64,000 nt of DNA, from positions 25,201,076-25,265,075 of the forward strand of contig OX387604.1 of NCBI GenBank assembly GCA_947568835.1, written 5' to 3'. Source of the DNA: Protonemura montana. Its lineage: Eukaryota; Arthropoda; Insecta; Plecoptera; Nemouridae. The position numbers and the translations under genes are program-made. The notes below the pieces were generated by a model that searched no databases, had not been told where the DNA came from, and saw only the letters and a list, made by a program, of their open reading frames with translations. Positions 10,932 to 25,900 of this stretch are shown piece after piece (within the stretch, counting starts at the first letter, position 1; every line of letters starts with the position of its first letter).

Positions 10932-13900
10932 ATGCCTAACTACCACCGTGACAGTGTCCACTCCAATGGCTACTCGACAGGTAAATGGGCCAAAATAGAT
11001 TGACCGTATGTTTGATTTCGGAAATTGTACTGTATTTCGCGCCAAAAATAATAAGTGTTTCTTCTTTGGGTGAAATTTATTTCAGACTGGGCTGTCGGAG
11101 AGGGAGGGAGGGAGGGAGGGGGGGATGATTTCCACGAGATAGGGGTTGATTGTTCAGGAATGGCAGTGAGGAAGTTTGCGCGATTGCATCTGAATTTCAG
11201 GGCACTTAAAATTGAAGGGTATTGAAAATACAGTATACTGAATGTATTCCTGCAGTGTTTTCCAGAGGCATAGCAGGTTTTACACACACATTCTACTGCA
11301 CATATTGCATTTTAATGCAGGTACCTACACCTCATTGAATTGTATAACATTATGCTACTTATGGTTCATTGTAATTAAACTTGATTTCATCATTACAAGG
11401 TTGAGCTATCTTTCAAACAGATAGTAAGTAGGTTTGATTCAGAGATAGCAGTGTGGGCAGAAGCAGATTGTTGGATTGCTTGTATATGTATATTAGTTAG
11501 CATTGTTTTTGCAGCTCTTTTATTTTGTACTTTTTTTAAACTCCCTAATAATTGACAGCAATGTCCAGTAGTGGGCCACTTAATCTCCCTGTTTTCTATC
11601 TTTATGCGTTTATTGAAATCGTGTATTGGAGATCCCCAAGTCTAACTACATTGCAATAAAGCAGGTTAAAAGGTGCCCCTTGTTTATGCCCACAGATTAT
11701 GAATACAATATAGACATATAATCAGAGATACTTCAGATAAAATTAAATATGCAAATTACACCAAATTTAAGATGGCATTTGTTTGCTCAATAATCTAAAC
11801 AATTTCCAAACAAGATGTATCTCCTAACTAATCCTTCTTACATTATTACATGATCCCAAGGAAATATTGGCTATCTAGCATTCTCTTATCTTTCAACCCA
11901 CATCCATAGCAAACACAAACAAGTGGGATAGGATTTACATTTTTTGTCCTCTACCACCTAGAGCTTAGGAAGGTACTAGAGTTGATAGTTGTATTTCTTG
12001 GGAACATGAGCCTTGTTCTCGTTGACAACCACATCTTTATGCATCATTCACAATTCACAATAAAAAATGATATAATAATAAAAAATTCAGAAATGCAAAA
12101 AATGATAAAGTTTGGCCATGACTCCTAGCTTTTTATCTTAGGTGTGACCAAATTGAGCATAAATTATTGTTTGTGGTTATACACCTCTTGACGAATCCGT
12201 GTACAAACCAGCTCTGGATGTTCTGGATTCTTGTAGGACAGGTTTAGAACATTTAAATAATTGAACATATCTAAATCAATAGTTTTAATTAAAGTTCAGA
12301 TAATAATAAGTAGCATTTTTAGCAGCAAATAATCGTAATGAAAGTGTTAACCAGGTGAAAAAAAATCTTGTACTAGAGACTGTATTACATAAGATATGAT
12401 TCTTTGGCAGGTAGCAGGTAGCATTGAGTTGATCCCCTTAGCATTATACAAGCTGAATGGTATAATTTTTTATGTATGGTGTTAGGAATTTATACATTAT
12501 TTCAATTGACATTGGACATGATCTAAACAATTGTCAAGTACACATTCATATTAATTGCATCTTATTTTAAATTAAATGAGCAAACTTTTTGTTTTAGATG
12601 GGCAGCCTGGAGGTGGGGATGAAGCCCCTACATACAACATGGAACATTTGGCTACTTTTACAGTGGCTAAAGAAACTGGCATCGTTTACCCAGCAGATGG
12701 CATGCGACGCCTATTGCAGCTCGAAAAGTCCAACGGAATATGGTCACAGAAGATGCAACTTCGTCTGGACCGCAATTGGCTCCTCATAATGGACTATGAA
12801 ACGGGGGTAAGATATTAAAGTTCATTAACTTCTGAGGAGCAACGTACTTTCTTCAGCAGTTTCGCTTACACTAACCATTTCATCTCTGACTTTTTAAATT
12901 ACGACATAACATTTTGAAAGATAAAGATAGGGCTAATGACACCATCATTCTTAAATAAGCCAAGATTGACTCTTGTTTCTTAATCTTTACGTGTGTGGTA
13001 ATTTGGGTCTAGGTGAGTACTACCTACCTATGCCATAAATTAGTTACCTTGAATATTTTATAGCAAATATCAAAGAAATTAGGTATCTATCTATCAGTCG
13101 AGTCATACATGAGAATGAAGAGAATGATGTCATGTGATTGTTACACTGGATGGACAAAATAAATATCAGATAAAGATTACAGATAAGGTGGTTACATGTT
13201 GTACCATGGTATATGTATACCTAAATGCTAATTTTGCACTGTGTTATTTTGCACATATTGTAATTTGTTTTGTTTGATCTTGCATTTTTTCTGCTTTGAC
13301 AGGCGTATTTAAAAACTTTTACATCAATATGCACTTAAAGGAGTATATCAAGGGTCAACTCGGTCAAGACCGAAGCTATTACCTACACCAGAAAATGAGC
13401 GTGGTGCTATTTCTTCGATTATAAAGTTTATATTTTAATGTATATATATTTTTTGCTGTGCAATGTGCAAAACTTTTGCACTCTTTTCAGCTTACATGTG
13501 TTTTGTGGGGAACTCACTTGGCAAAGAGGACTTAACTTTATTATTACTTTTAATGTACTTACATTGTTTTGGTCAAAAACACATAAATGCATAACGAGGG
13601 CACACGAGAATGCCTGCAACTCACAGGTGCCAGTAAAAGATTAGCTGGTTCCTTTAAACCAACCATAAGAATACCAGTTCAGCTATTGATCAGTAATATT
13701 ACAATCCAAACATGATAACTCATCCTGAAAAATATCTGTTTGAAGGATTTACGAAAGCTTCCTACGAAGCATTCTGACCCAGGCATAGCTACATTTTTTG
13801 CTCTTTTTTTGGCTGAATGTTTTTTAAAGTTTTTAAGAAATATTTTAATGTAAGTATTATCTATGCAATAAGAATAGTCTTCTCCACGATTAATTCAATC

Positions 13901-16900
13901 CGCCAATGAACACAAAACCCATGATTTCAATTGTGTGGATGTTGGAAGTATAAGGCTTAAAAGACTCTTTGTTGCCAATAAACTTAAATTAAATATTTTT
14001 TTTTAGGCTGTGATGGAAAGATTCCCTGTCAAGCTGATCCAAGAACCAACTGCCTTCACTAGCCATGATCCAATGGAAATGTACAACAACATCCTTGTAT
14101 TCATCGTCGGTGATGACAGGAGCGATCACGTGCACAATCGTTCCGAGATGCACATTTTCCAATGCCAAAGCATCTCTGCTCAAGAACTGGTGGAAGACTT
14201 GAAGCTGCTGCGTGTGGGCAAAATGCCTCTCGGGCGGAGGGCAAGACCCATTCCACCGCCACCAGCAACACCACCGCCCGAACCACCCGGAAACGGCGTC
14301 AACGTGCGCGAACAGGTCTCCGTTTTCAATGCAGCCAACCACAGTGAGTTGCTAGGACTGTTCTAACCTCCTAGAATTATCACTCATCTCAACCACCATT
14401 TAGAATTATCATTCACGTCAAAAACCTTGTTGAATTACCACTCACCCTAACTACCAAATACCTTTTTGACCATGTTCCCCTGGAGATCGTAGTCCGATGA
14501 GAAATTCTGTGGAGAGATTTTACGACCCATGGGACCTAGGAATAACCAATGATCAGAAAAAATTGATATCAGCCGGTGTCATATTCATACTTCTTGTTGT
14601 ACTATTGTACTTATTTAAGTACGACAAGTGAACTACTGAACGTCTATAATTAGGTTGATGCAGATTCGTTTGTCGCATTCGCGTAGGTCGCTGCAGCGGT
14701 TTGGCACTGAAAGGAAGATCATCAGGGAGGGGATAGGTCAGCAAGCACGGGAGGAGTGGGAGGGGAAAACGTTAGACAGAGAGAGGAAATGAGAGGCTGG
14801 CACATCAATATTTCCACAATTCAGACTTTCAATAAATGGCAATTTATCATTTAAAAGCTCCTTTAATGGTGTAATAGTCACGAGTACTGCAACAGATGGT
14901 AAATCCTGATGTTGAGTGCATGCAATCATGCCAATTGATCAGGGTCAGAATACTGTGGAATCAGAGTCAACTATGCATGATAATGGAATAAAAATATTAA
15001 TAACTAGCTACATTGAAGAATGTTGATTTGCCAATCAAATAAGAAAGCATATTAAAAAAAAAGTAATGTAAATAAATAAATAAAAGTGAATGCATTTAAG
15101 TAAATTCTTCACGCAATTGACAAAGCGTGACGAACTGCTCGCCTGACAATTCCCACTCGGAATAGGGTTGGAATTTGTGTACATATAGCATGGTAGGAAG
15201 CGCTGGCAGGTTTTTAGTGAAAAGTCATGTAAATCTGCTAAATCTTAAGTGTAAATTATGAAATTTCCACAATGTATGAATTGATACTACCTATATTTCC
15301 ATGCAGCTGTCAGCTAATAGTTTCAGTAGCTACCTTTGTTGCTAAAATGCTTTTAAAGAAGAACTTTTTTTATTATTTTTATTTAGGACCCATAAAGTGC
15401 CATTGCTAATCTTATAGTCTGATATTGACACGTGTTTGTAAAGAGTAACCTGGAGATGTTAATAGAGGCATATGCCAACAACTCACTGCAAATTACAGCC
15501 AGAAAAAAAAAGGAACATACAACTGCTCCTTGTTACTTATTAGTAATTTAAGTAGTGTTATCAAATGGTTTAGAGTGACTAGGCACCCAAGAGAAGGCAG
15601 AATAATATAAGGAATGGAGAAAACCCCAAAATATTTATGCTACGTAGATAAGACTAAATCTGCAAACTGGATCCTTTGTGTTCAATGGATTTGACTTTTG
15701 GTTACCTGGCCTAGACTATGCTATTATTCACATGGTTCAATCTCACTGGTTTATGGTAAAACAAAAAACTGAAATCATGCCAGGCACTACTTAATAAACA
15801 TTTGTAGATGTACACAGAAAGTGGATCATTTGCTAGTTGCATTTAGATTTTTATTATAAAACTTTTGTAGGAGATCCAATTACATTAAATTGCATATCCC
15901 ATATTTCAATTCAAGCAGGTCATTCATGTTAACTGAATCGTGTATTGGTTATTTTACATTGAGCCTGCAGTAGTTTTTGCATCTTTTTTTCAGTATGAAA
16001 ACAAACAGTATCTCGTTGCAGTTAACACAAGGCAACCACGTCAGGCAATAGTGGAATTAAAAATCAATAGCCGCACAACTTGGTGTAGTGTAGTTGAAAC
16101 TCCTATGTAGGTTTTTTGGTACTAGCTTAGTAATTGAAATGGTTTGAAACGTGAATTAAGTATTTTGCAAACCAAACCATTTTGTGATTGCTTGTTTTTC
16201 TCATACATATATCTTAACAGAGCACAGCAATTTAATAGAAATGGATACGTTAAAATATGTCTTGGAGGAGAAAAATGTGTTACAAACTTGTACTTAAGTG
16301 ACACTTTCACCAAGATACTGGTTATCAAAACGTCCCAATAAATAATCTGCCTTTCAGTTTCTGGTGCATTTTTGGCTGAGGAATAAAACACATTTGACAG
16401 CATAACTAACCCTGCATGGGTAAATGTACGTTTGACTGTAACAATCAGCGGGAAGATAAAACCAGTTATATCACTACTGAATCAAACCTAGCATCAATAT
16501 AATAGTAAAGCATCTGGAAAACAAAGGTGTTATATTTTCCCAGGAACTGTCTTGCATGGTGCTCATTGGGTAAATGAATGTGAGAAATAATCACTTTCTT
16601 GCTTGTAAATAGCTTAAATCTTCACTTGGTAATTTTGTGCAGAAAGACACTGCATACTGATTACAACAGCTATATGTTTAAGGATATTTAACCTTGGCAT
16701 TCAGGAGTAACAGCACAGAGAAAATATTAAGTTGTAAAGTATGTAGTTACTTGTTACTACACATTTTGATGCTCACTATGTTGTGGTGAGCTTTTATTAC
16801 GTGGTTACATATTTTGGTTTCAATGTCATGTGTGACATTGAAACAAAGGTGCAAACCATGAATGAACTATGCAGGAAGTGACCAGTAGGGAGACAGATCA

Positions 16901-19900
16901 TATGTCTGACTACTTTCTCCTATTCCTACCAGCTTAATACAGAGATCCCCTGAAATTAAATTGGAGACATTTAAAAAAGCTAACTGCTTTCACTAATTGA
17001 CCCAGTTCACATCTTGGCTGCTCCAAGTTGTTAGCCAACTTGTATGCTGGCAGATTGAAAGACACACATGATCTTCAGTTCACATCGGTGATGGCAAGGA
17101 GTAGAAGCCAGCGATATGTGGAGAACATTTTTTGGGAATCGAAAGGTGGGGGTAGAGGGAAGGGTGCACCAAATTTTAGGAAAGTTGGGGGTAAGGAAAA
17201 CGGAAGAATTAGTAATAAACCATTTTAAATTTATTGCACCCTATAGGTAATACCAGCTGTTTTTGTTTTTGCAAGATTTCATCGAACTTCTTTGCTTTCT
17301 TTAAAGATTTACTTGTGTAGTTCCTTCAAGTCTGTGTGTAAACTTAATTTATTTCAAAGCTTTACTCGACTTTCAATTGAAACTGTGGCTTAACATAAAT
17401 ATAGCAATATATTTACCAAAATATTTCACTTTCAAAGCAATCACTTTTTCAATATAGTAAGGCAGTACCTTTAGAAAAACAGACAGCAAATGTAAAATCT
17501 GGTCGGTTAATCTTTCTCAGCAATGGACGGCCGTGGAATTGCCCATCCTGGCCACGATGGTCTATCGCTCAACGACGAAACCAGCTCAACTTCAAGCGAC
17601 AAATACGAACGAGACGTGACGATTCTTAACCACTGCTTCGACGACATCGAGAAGTTTATCGCGCGGCTACAGCATGCGGCCGCCGCCTCAAGAGAACTAG
17701 AGCGCAGACGCAGGTAAGACACTGCTTTCAGCAAGTATTGACCTTGACATTCACAGATTTAGCTTACAAATTTATTTGTCTTGGCGTATTAATTGTTTTT
17801 TGGAATTTTTTTTTCAATTGATTGATTATTTTTTTATTCAATCATCGATTTTGTGAAGCAATATCTCAAAAGTTTCATTTATGATTACATCAATTACCCT
17901 GGGCCATGGTTAAATTTATTGATGCTTGATCAATCAAAGTTGCAACAAGAAATGTTTACTAATCTAAGTGATTTATTTCTTGTGAAATTATATTAATCAT
18001 TTTCGCATAACAATTTAACTAAACATAATCTCGTGAAAATCAATTTGTGTTCAACGTAAGTTTTTTTATGTGGTTACTAGTTAGTAGAAACAGATAATTT
18101 TTAGCATGCAGGCAAGTAGCTCAGGTTTCATTGAAAACAAAAAACATGCAGGTATATCAAACGTGAAAGTTATTTTTGGCAAACACTGGATGTTACTGGT
18201 TGGCCAAATGATATCTCTTTGTAAAGAATGACAGTGCCAAGATATTCATGAAATATTTTTGGTGCTCAGACTTAATGTTCAGTTTCTTCTTTTCGTGGTA
18301 AACACAGAGCTAAAGATAATGATTATCTAATTTTTTCCTCTTATATGACCTCACTTCCTCAACTCAATTGTTTTTAAATCCATCAGATTCACTACCCTCT
18401 CAATTATTTTTAAGATCTTCTGACAGGAATGCCTCTGTGTTGCTTTTATGGAACGGTGTCTTAAACCAGGTGACGTGTAAGGAAGTTTCTGGGGTTGGTA
18501 GATAGAAGAAAACAAGTAAACAATCGATATCACGGATCTTACCCAAATGTTCCTAAATTACCCTAACAAAGGCACGTAAGTCATGTATCAAATTCCAAAT
18601 TTTAAAGCCTCTTTTTCTTCTGTCATACAAAACCCAGTTATGGACAATTATAATACTTGAAAGATTATTTATTCAAATAATAAACCTCTATGAAATAATT
18701 AAAAATGGTTGCTAGTAGAGCTAATAAAACAATACACTTATAAAATAAAATTGCTGATTAAAAAAAGCTAAAATAGCAATTAAAATTATAAAATGGTAAT
18801 ACAATGATTCAATGATTAATGCATAATAAATGATTGCCCTCCTTGTGGTCAGAGATCAATTTCACTAGAAAGAGTAAAAAGCCATAATATAGTGTCCATT
18901 AGGTTCTTTATTAGCTTTTTGATCCAAGTCTGCTCGCTTTCTTTGAAGACAATCACATATTCACTACTGAAATCAGGGACTTCAGATAAAAAAATAACTT
19001 CTGGGCGCAACCACAGAAATTTTACGAGATATGGAACTGTAAATATTACTGTAAAAGTTTGTAAACTTTTCAGCTTTGTAAAGATAAATTCAAGATAAAT
19101 ACAACCATGTTCATGCGCCTTTCAAGCGCCCACCTTTCACCTAGTCGCGCAATAAAAGTTGATTCGAACGTACTAGCTTGGTACAAGCGCAATGGCCGGA
19201 GAATATTGCATGGCTGTTTCCTGAAATAATTTATTTTCTCTCTTGCCCGAATATAATTCCGATGTGTAATAAAATATTCTGGAGGCAAATCACATGTCAC
19301 ATTCAATTGTTCACACGGTACATTTTAAAAAGAACTATGGTTTAGCTCTTTACTTCTCTCATCAATTGTGCTCTTGTACTTTTCAGGAATCGTAAATCAA
19401 AGAAGAAAGACCTTGGTGATGGAATGCTGACTATGAGAGCTAAGCCACCCCCAGAAGCAGAATTCATAGATATCTTCCAGAAGTTCAAACTATCCTTCAA
19501 TCTGCTGGTGAGAAAACTCGTAGAAAAATTGTTTGCTTGCAATTTGCATCTAATCTCGTCTACATGCAACCTTGCAACGATTGTGAAAGGTGTCACTTTT
19601 CTACAATTAGATATCAGTCGCCAAGGTTGAGATAAAATATATTTTGAGACTCATCTTGAAATTAAATTGGTATTCTCTAGCTAAAGTATGCTTCTTGTTT
19701 AAATTACCTAGAATTAGGAAGAGGCTGTGGTTTTCTTGTGACGTACCATAACCAAAATAAAAGGCTCATCTTCATTTAAGATTTTTTTTTAGTTAGTATT
19801 ATATTTGCATGTAAATTCAAAACAAATCCTTACAAATTTGCTTTTTTAAGTCTGAAGTATACTATGCAATTGTGACGATATACTTAAACCGTGATAGAAA

Positions 19901-22900
19901 CGTGACGAAGAAAACTTCTGGAAAACCCTAACCATCTACTAAATGTGCCACAGTTGAAAAGTACAAAAATATTTTGAAATTCCTTTAACCAAAAACGAGA
20001 CGTGACTTGACCAGTACTAGGTTTGATGACATTGAGCTGGTTGTGAGTGTAAAGGACTCAGAAATAATTACAGTTAAAGTAATTAAACGATGAGGATTGC
20101 CAAATTGTGCTGCTGTCTCATCATTCCTTTCATTTCATCTCAGCCTTGGGGTCATCCCACCAATACGCTTCAAAATACTAACTTGGTCCAATCTTTCTCG
20201 GCAGGCTAAACTGAAGGCACACATCCACGACCCCAACGCTCCCGAGCTGGTCCACTTCTTGTTCACGCCTCTTGCGTTGATAGTGGACGCTTCCCACGAC
20301 ACGCACTACGGTCCAAATCTGCCCGCGAAGGTGATTTCCCCCCTGCTCACCCGAGAGGCAGTCAACCTCTTGGTCAACTGTGTCACCAGTAAAGAAACCG
20401 AGCTCTGGAACTCGCTCGGCGATGCCTGGCTCATATCAAGGTATTTGAATTGATTTTCTGTCTGCTATGCCAACAATCACCCACAGTGCTGTTCAATTGT
20501 GCCCGTTATCATTTATGATGTGACGTCGGTAATTCTCCCCGATTGTCTTTTTACTGCTTTTTAGAACAATGCCATACTCTGAATCCCAGACAGAAAAATA
20601 TATTTAATTTAATTTTCAATGAAAACTAGGAATTTGATATATTTACATGGTGGTCTTATGTGTTTACCACAAAGAACTTCAAATTTTGATCTCATTTTTC
20701 ATGAACTCAATTAATGGAACTTCTTTAATTCGTGGCTAAGCGCCTAAGTCTCAGAAACAAATCGTCATCACCGCATCCTCTTGGAATTGTGATAACGGTC
20801 ATTAAGAACTCAGCGTTCTCCTGCCAGCTTTACAACCGTGCCATTGACAATGATTCATCATCGTTTAGGGACCAATGGAAGAGCTACGTTCCCGAATACC
20901 ACCCAGTATTCTTAGACGGCTGGTCTCCCGATTATCCCGTGTCCGATGAACGGGAAAGAGACAGGGAACACAGAGAACACTCGCAAGTAGTGGTAGGCCA
21001 AGGGATCATCGATGCCAAGCGAACGCAGCAACATCGTGAGAGTCAACACAACGAAGTGGAGCAGCATTACCCGCGGGAACCAGACCGCGAGGATTCGCAT
21101 TACAGCAGCGATTACTTTGATTATGAGCAGCAGGAAACATCACCGACAGACCCTCATCGGGGTTATGCTTTTGATAATCGAAATTATGGTCAACGTCCTG
21201 ATCCCCGATATAGAGAGGAGAGGTAAAACTCAAAACCAAAAGAAAAATTTGGACTGGCATGAAATATGGATTGCATGATATAGTTGAAAAATGGCATATT
21301 AACTCTATTTCTCTATCGTTTTTTATTCCAGGGTCTGCATGATTACCTATAAAATGCACTGTTTTTCTGTGTATAACTGTTGCTTTATGATGTTCAGCTA
21401 TCAATTGGTGTATGTTTAATTAGTAGTGTGGTCCTTTTTTGTGTTTTGCAGCGACACCACATTTTATATTTGCATGATGATTGCATGATAAAATGGCATC
21501 ACAATGTGCTGTTAACAACTAACATACTTTATTACGTATCTTTCCCAATTTTCTACCCAATATCTACTGACAAACTCTTGCAACCTAGAAATTACACTTG
21601 AACTGGGTATAAATGCGAATGGTGTGGAAACAATCATGCTCTTTCAGCAGAGAGCTTTGAATTATACCTGAACTGCATGTGGAGGCAATGTAGTGCTTAC
21701 AAATTAAAAACAATTTGTTTCTCATGAAACCTTTGAGTGGCTTTTTGGTTCCTTATTTGCTACTGGTACTTTTTTAAATAAAGAAAAGTTCCATCATACA
21801 AAGCATTGACTTTTACCATATTCCAGCTAGCCAAGCATAGCCAGCTGACAGCTTTCGAATACAGCCACACATTGTGGTATCTAGTTCTTGTTGCAAAGCA
21901 GCTAAGCCGTTTGAATTTCAGGGCTCGTTCGCAAAGCCCCGGCGGGTCAGAGGGAGAGTTCCATGAAGGCACGGCAGCTGGTCTACGAGATGCTAGCGCT
22001 CGCAGCGATATTTCTGCCGATTCCATCGAGCGCAACGGGGGAGGAGAGGGCCAGCAACGGTTCGAACATGCCCAATCTCGTTGGCTGGAAGAGCTGCGTT
22101 CGCGCGGTGCTAAAGTTGTCACCGTAACCTATCCGAGGACAGCAAACAATGATAAGGAGCTCACCGTCATACGCGGAGAATATCTTGAGGTATGAAGCAT
22201 TATCTAGCTTGTTGTGATCACTCTGTTTATGTTAACTAGTATATATTCTAACAAGTATTTTTATTTAAAAACAGTTGTCAATAAAGCTTTGAAGTTTATT
22301 TCGTAACGAGTGACACCCTGCTTATTATTAGACATGGGCCAGTCTGGAATGAAACTTGTTGAAAATAGAACTTGTAAAAGCAATGGCAAACAAATATTAT
22401 AGGAAAACAGTTTGTTTCTATATTCCGATGAAAATTAAATTATCAAAAACACCACCCTTGTGCTCTCTATTGTTTTGTTTTTGTTTTTTTTTTTTTTTGG
22501 TTCCATTTATCTAATGAAAATGTTTTCACAGATAATGACATACACGAAATTTCCTTTACAGGTTGTTGACGACAGCAGGAAATGGTGGAAAGCTCGCAAC
22601 ATTCGCGGTCAAGTAGCCCATGTACCACACACGATTGTGACAATTTATCAGGTTGGTGAAAACACTGGTGAATTCAGCAACCCTCTGTATGCCCCACCTA
22701 GAGGCTATGACCGGCAACCTGCTCTGTCAAGGGGTGGCCTGGCTCAAGACAATCCCAGTAATCACCACCACGGGAACATCGGTCAAAGACCCTTGCCATC
22801 AGGAGCACAGCACTATCGTAACCACCCAGGACCCCCAACATTCTCGGATTATAATAACCGCATTTAGTTTGCTTGCAAATTTGTGGTGCATATGCCAGAG

Positions 22901-25900
22901 GGAGAAAGTTATGGTGCACAAGTGGTTGCCATTAGGATCACAGCACATTTGTAACACCAACACCACCATGCATTCACAGATTACGACTACGATAAACTTA
23001 GTTTGCTTGCGACCAAATGCACACGTCGGAGAGAGGCAACTGTGATGCCGTGCAAGCTATTGCCATTATTTGCACTGCACAGCACTATTTTTTCTACACA
23101 GATGCTTTCTTGAATTATGACAAGTGTACTTTGGTGTGTTTTTATCAGCAGACATTTAAGATGCTTGTAACGGGGCAAATATGGTGGTCAGTAGTTTGAA
23201 AAAATATTGTAAGGTCCTTCACTTGATACAAATTATTTTGATATGTTGCATCTTCTCATTGCACTTTGATTTATGTTTCATGGAGCATGACGTAGCATGA
23301 GATTAGCCCTGACCTCTCAAGAGACATGGGATCACTGGATTTTTAAACTTCCAATTGGCATGGTTACATAATTTCAGTACAATAGCGGCAATCCACCTTG
23401 ACTGATACTGGCATTCACCACACGCACCAATGGAAATTGCACAATGTTTATATTTTGATGGTGTAGAGGCAGAAAGGAGTAACGAAAATGTTATCAAAAA
23501 TGTTTCATAATTTAGTGACAATCTGTTGAATATTTTCAGTGGATTCATTTAAGAAATCTAAAAAAGTAGTTGATTGATGAGATTCCGTACTTGCTTCCTG
23601 TAAAAGCATTCTACGGTTCTCAGGCTAATTGATAGTCATACGTGTCTTTTTGCCTGTACACCCACTTATCAGGAAATGCTTACAAATCTAGTATTTTCCT
23701 ATAGTCTGCAAATTGCACCTTGCACTTAGGGACTAGCACAGAATGCACATAGTAGGGGTTTGCAAGGGGGGAGGGGGGCCGGTTTGGAGGAGTGATTAAG
23801 GTAAGATTGTTGCTAGCAGGGAGATGGGCGCGAGAGCAGCACCCGTTCCCCGCCCGCCCCACCCCCAGCACCAGGCGTCGACTGGGTGAGAAAAGAGCGT
23901 ACTGGTAAGAAAGGAGAATTCCGTTACTTCTAGCCTGGCTCAAACCTGATCCGCCTAGGCGTGTATCTACGCCTCAGCTTGTTATGTACCAACACCAAAT
24001 CACTTCTGTTCGATGTGCTTCTCTTGCTTGCTTTTACATGTCGCAACAATATGTTACTTCCTAGAATTGGATTTCCCTACCTTTTTTACTGTGTTGTTAA
24101 CATTCTGATTGTTTAAAGTGCCACATGTGGCGGATATAAAGTGTTTCGTAAGTTGACGTGGGTGTTATATACACGGATGTAAGGAAGTCTCTATTTTTGA
24201 TACATTTTATTGTCATAACTGAAGAAAAGATAGGCTTGGAACTTTTCATATGAAATTGATTGCTGAGAGTGAATATTTTTTATAAGCGTAAGTGGCCACA
24301 TTGGTTGGTTATCCAGAAATTGAGATTATTATACAGGTGTAGGAGGTGCTGTATATGTTAAAGTGTACTTAATTCTGTTAAGTCTCGTTCATCAGATGGG
24401 AAATGTTTAATGTTTTTTATTCAATGTGTGTATTGTGTGCCTTCAATGTTTGCTAAATAATTTTCTGGATCAAAAGCTGAAGGTATGAAATAACTGGAGA
24501 AAGCATTTAAATAATAATGTACTGATAAAACTTATTACCTTTACCAACTTTATTCTAACAATAGCAGAAACCAAAACTAAAAATAATCTATTCTTGCATA
24601 ACAAGTATTATATTTAAAGATGTACATGTATATCTGGTAGGTTTATATAGAGTGTTAAAATTAATAGTATTAATTCAATGATTCCTTCCACTTCTGTGCA
24701 TTACTCCTTAAAAAATAAGATGTATGAAATAATAGCAATCTAGGAAAGGTTTCACTGGGATATATGTTGCTGGCTTTTCTACCAGCATACTGTGTTATAA
24801 TCGTTTATATATGATATATAGTATAGTATATATATATATATATATATAATAAATACAGAGTGCAGAATAGAATACTCAACATAGGCATGCTGTGTTGATC
24901 AAGGAACTTGGTTCTAAAGATTGAACATAATTGTTACTTTTTGTTGGTATCTTTGTCCTGTACGTCAGGTCTATATTTGTCACTTTCTCCAAAGTGCCTG
25001 TGTGTTGTCTCGTTGAAATGTGTCGCTGTTTCTATTTAACAATTAATTACAATTAAAAGTCAACTGTCTTGTAAAACTGTTTTGTGAATGTTTTTTTTAT
25101 GGAAACCTTAACCAAAATTAAGGTGACAAAATATTTTGTTGCTACTTGTGCTATGCTGGGCTCAATTCAATAAGTTTTTAAATGGATTTCAATTCATCAC
25201 CTTTTGAGACGACAAGATTATTGGACGTAAATAACTCCTTTTTACACTGGGTTATAATTGATAGGTACCTTGTGAATAACAAGTGATCTAATCTTAAAAT
25301 AGGAGAAACTTGGGACTTGAGCAAATTGATTAAATTAACATTTTTTATTATCATTTTGCTTTTTATCATGCCTGTAACAAGCATACACTTAAATTATTGC
25401 TTCCATCGTTGTCTATCAACTGTACCAACAACACATTTTGTTACCTTATCAACTTCTCCTGTATTCCATTTGGCATATTTGCAGTAACTAAGTGTTCTCC
25501 AATGCAACGTGGTAGGAAGAAGATACTCTAAAGAAACTGAATTACAGATTATTCTTCGGATTCGGACTTCAGTTCAGATGAAGACGGACTGCCGGCAAGA
25601 AAGAACATCCTGGTCGCGCCTCCACCTCCCCCTCCCCCTCCCGTTGACGATTCCTCGTCTGATTCCTCGACCCCCCGCCAGCAAAGCACTTCACTATCAC
25701 GAGGTAATGCAACACTGGCCTCATCTGAGGGCCATTCACTGAGAGTTCACTCTGCCTACTTAACTGCATCCTCCACTTTGTTTATGCACTGGCACCTGCC
25801 TTTGGAAACCATTAGCTTAACTTGTCATTTGGTGCAGGCTATTTAAGTTAATCTCCAGACGATAATCAATTGATAATTGCAATTAAATAGGCAGGAAATG

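Noticed and set aside
14101-14347. Long open frames in other frames and on the minus strand
   Set aside because: They are shadows of the GC-rich Eps8 exon 14007-14343, which has the PTB and proline-rich sequence in its own frame.
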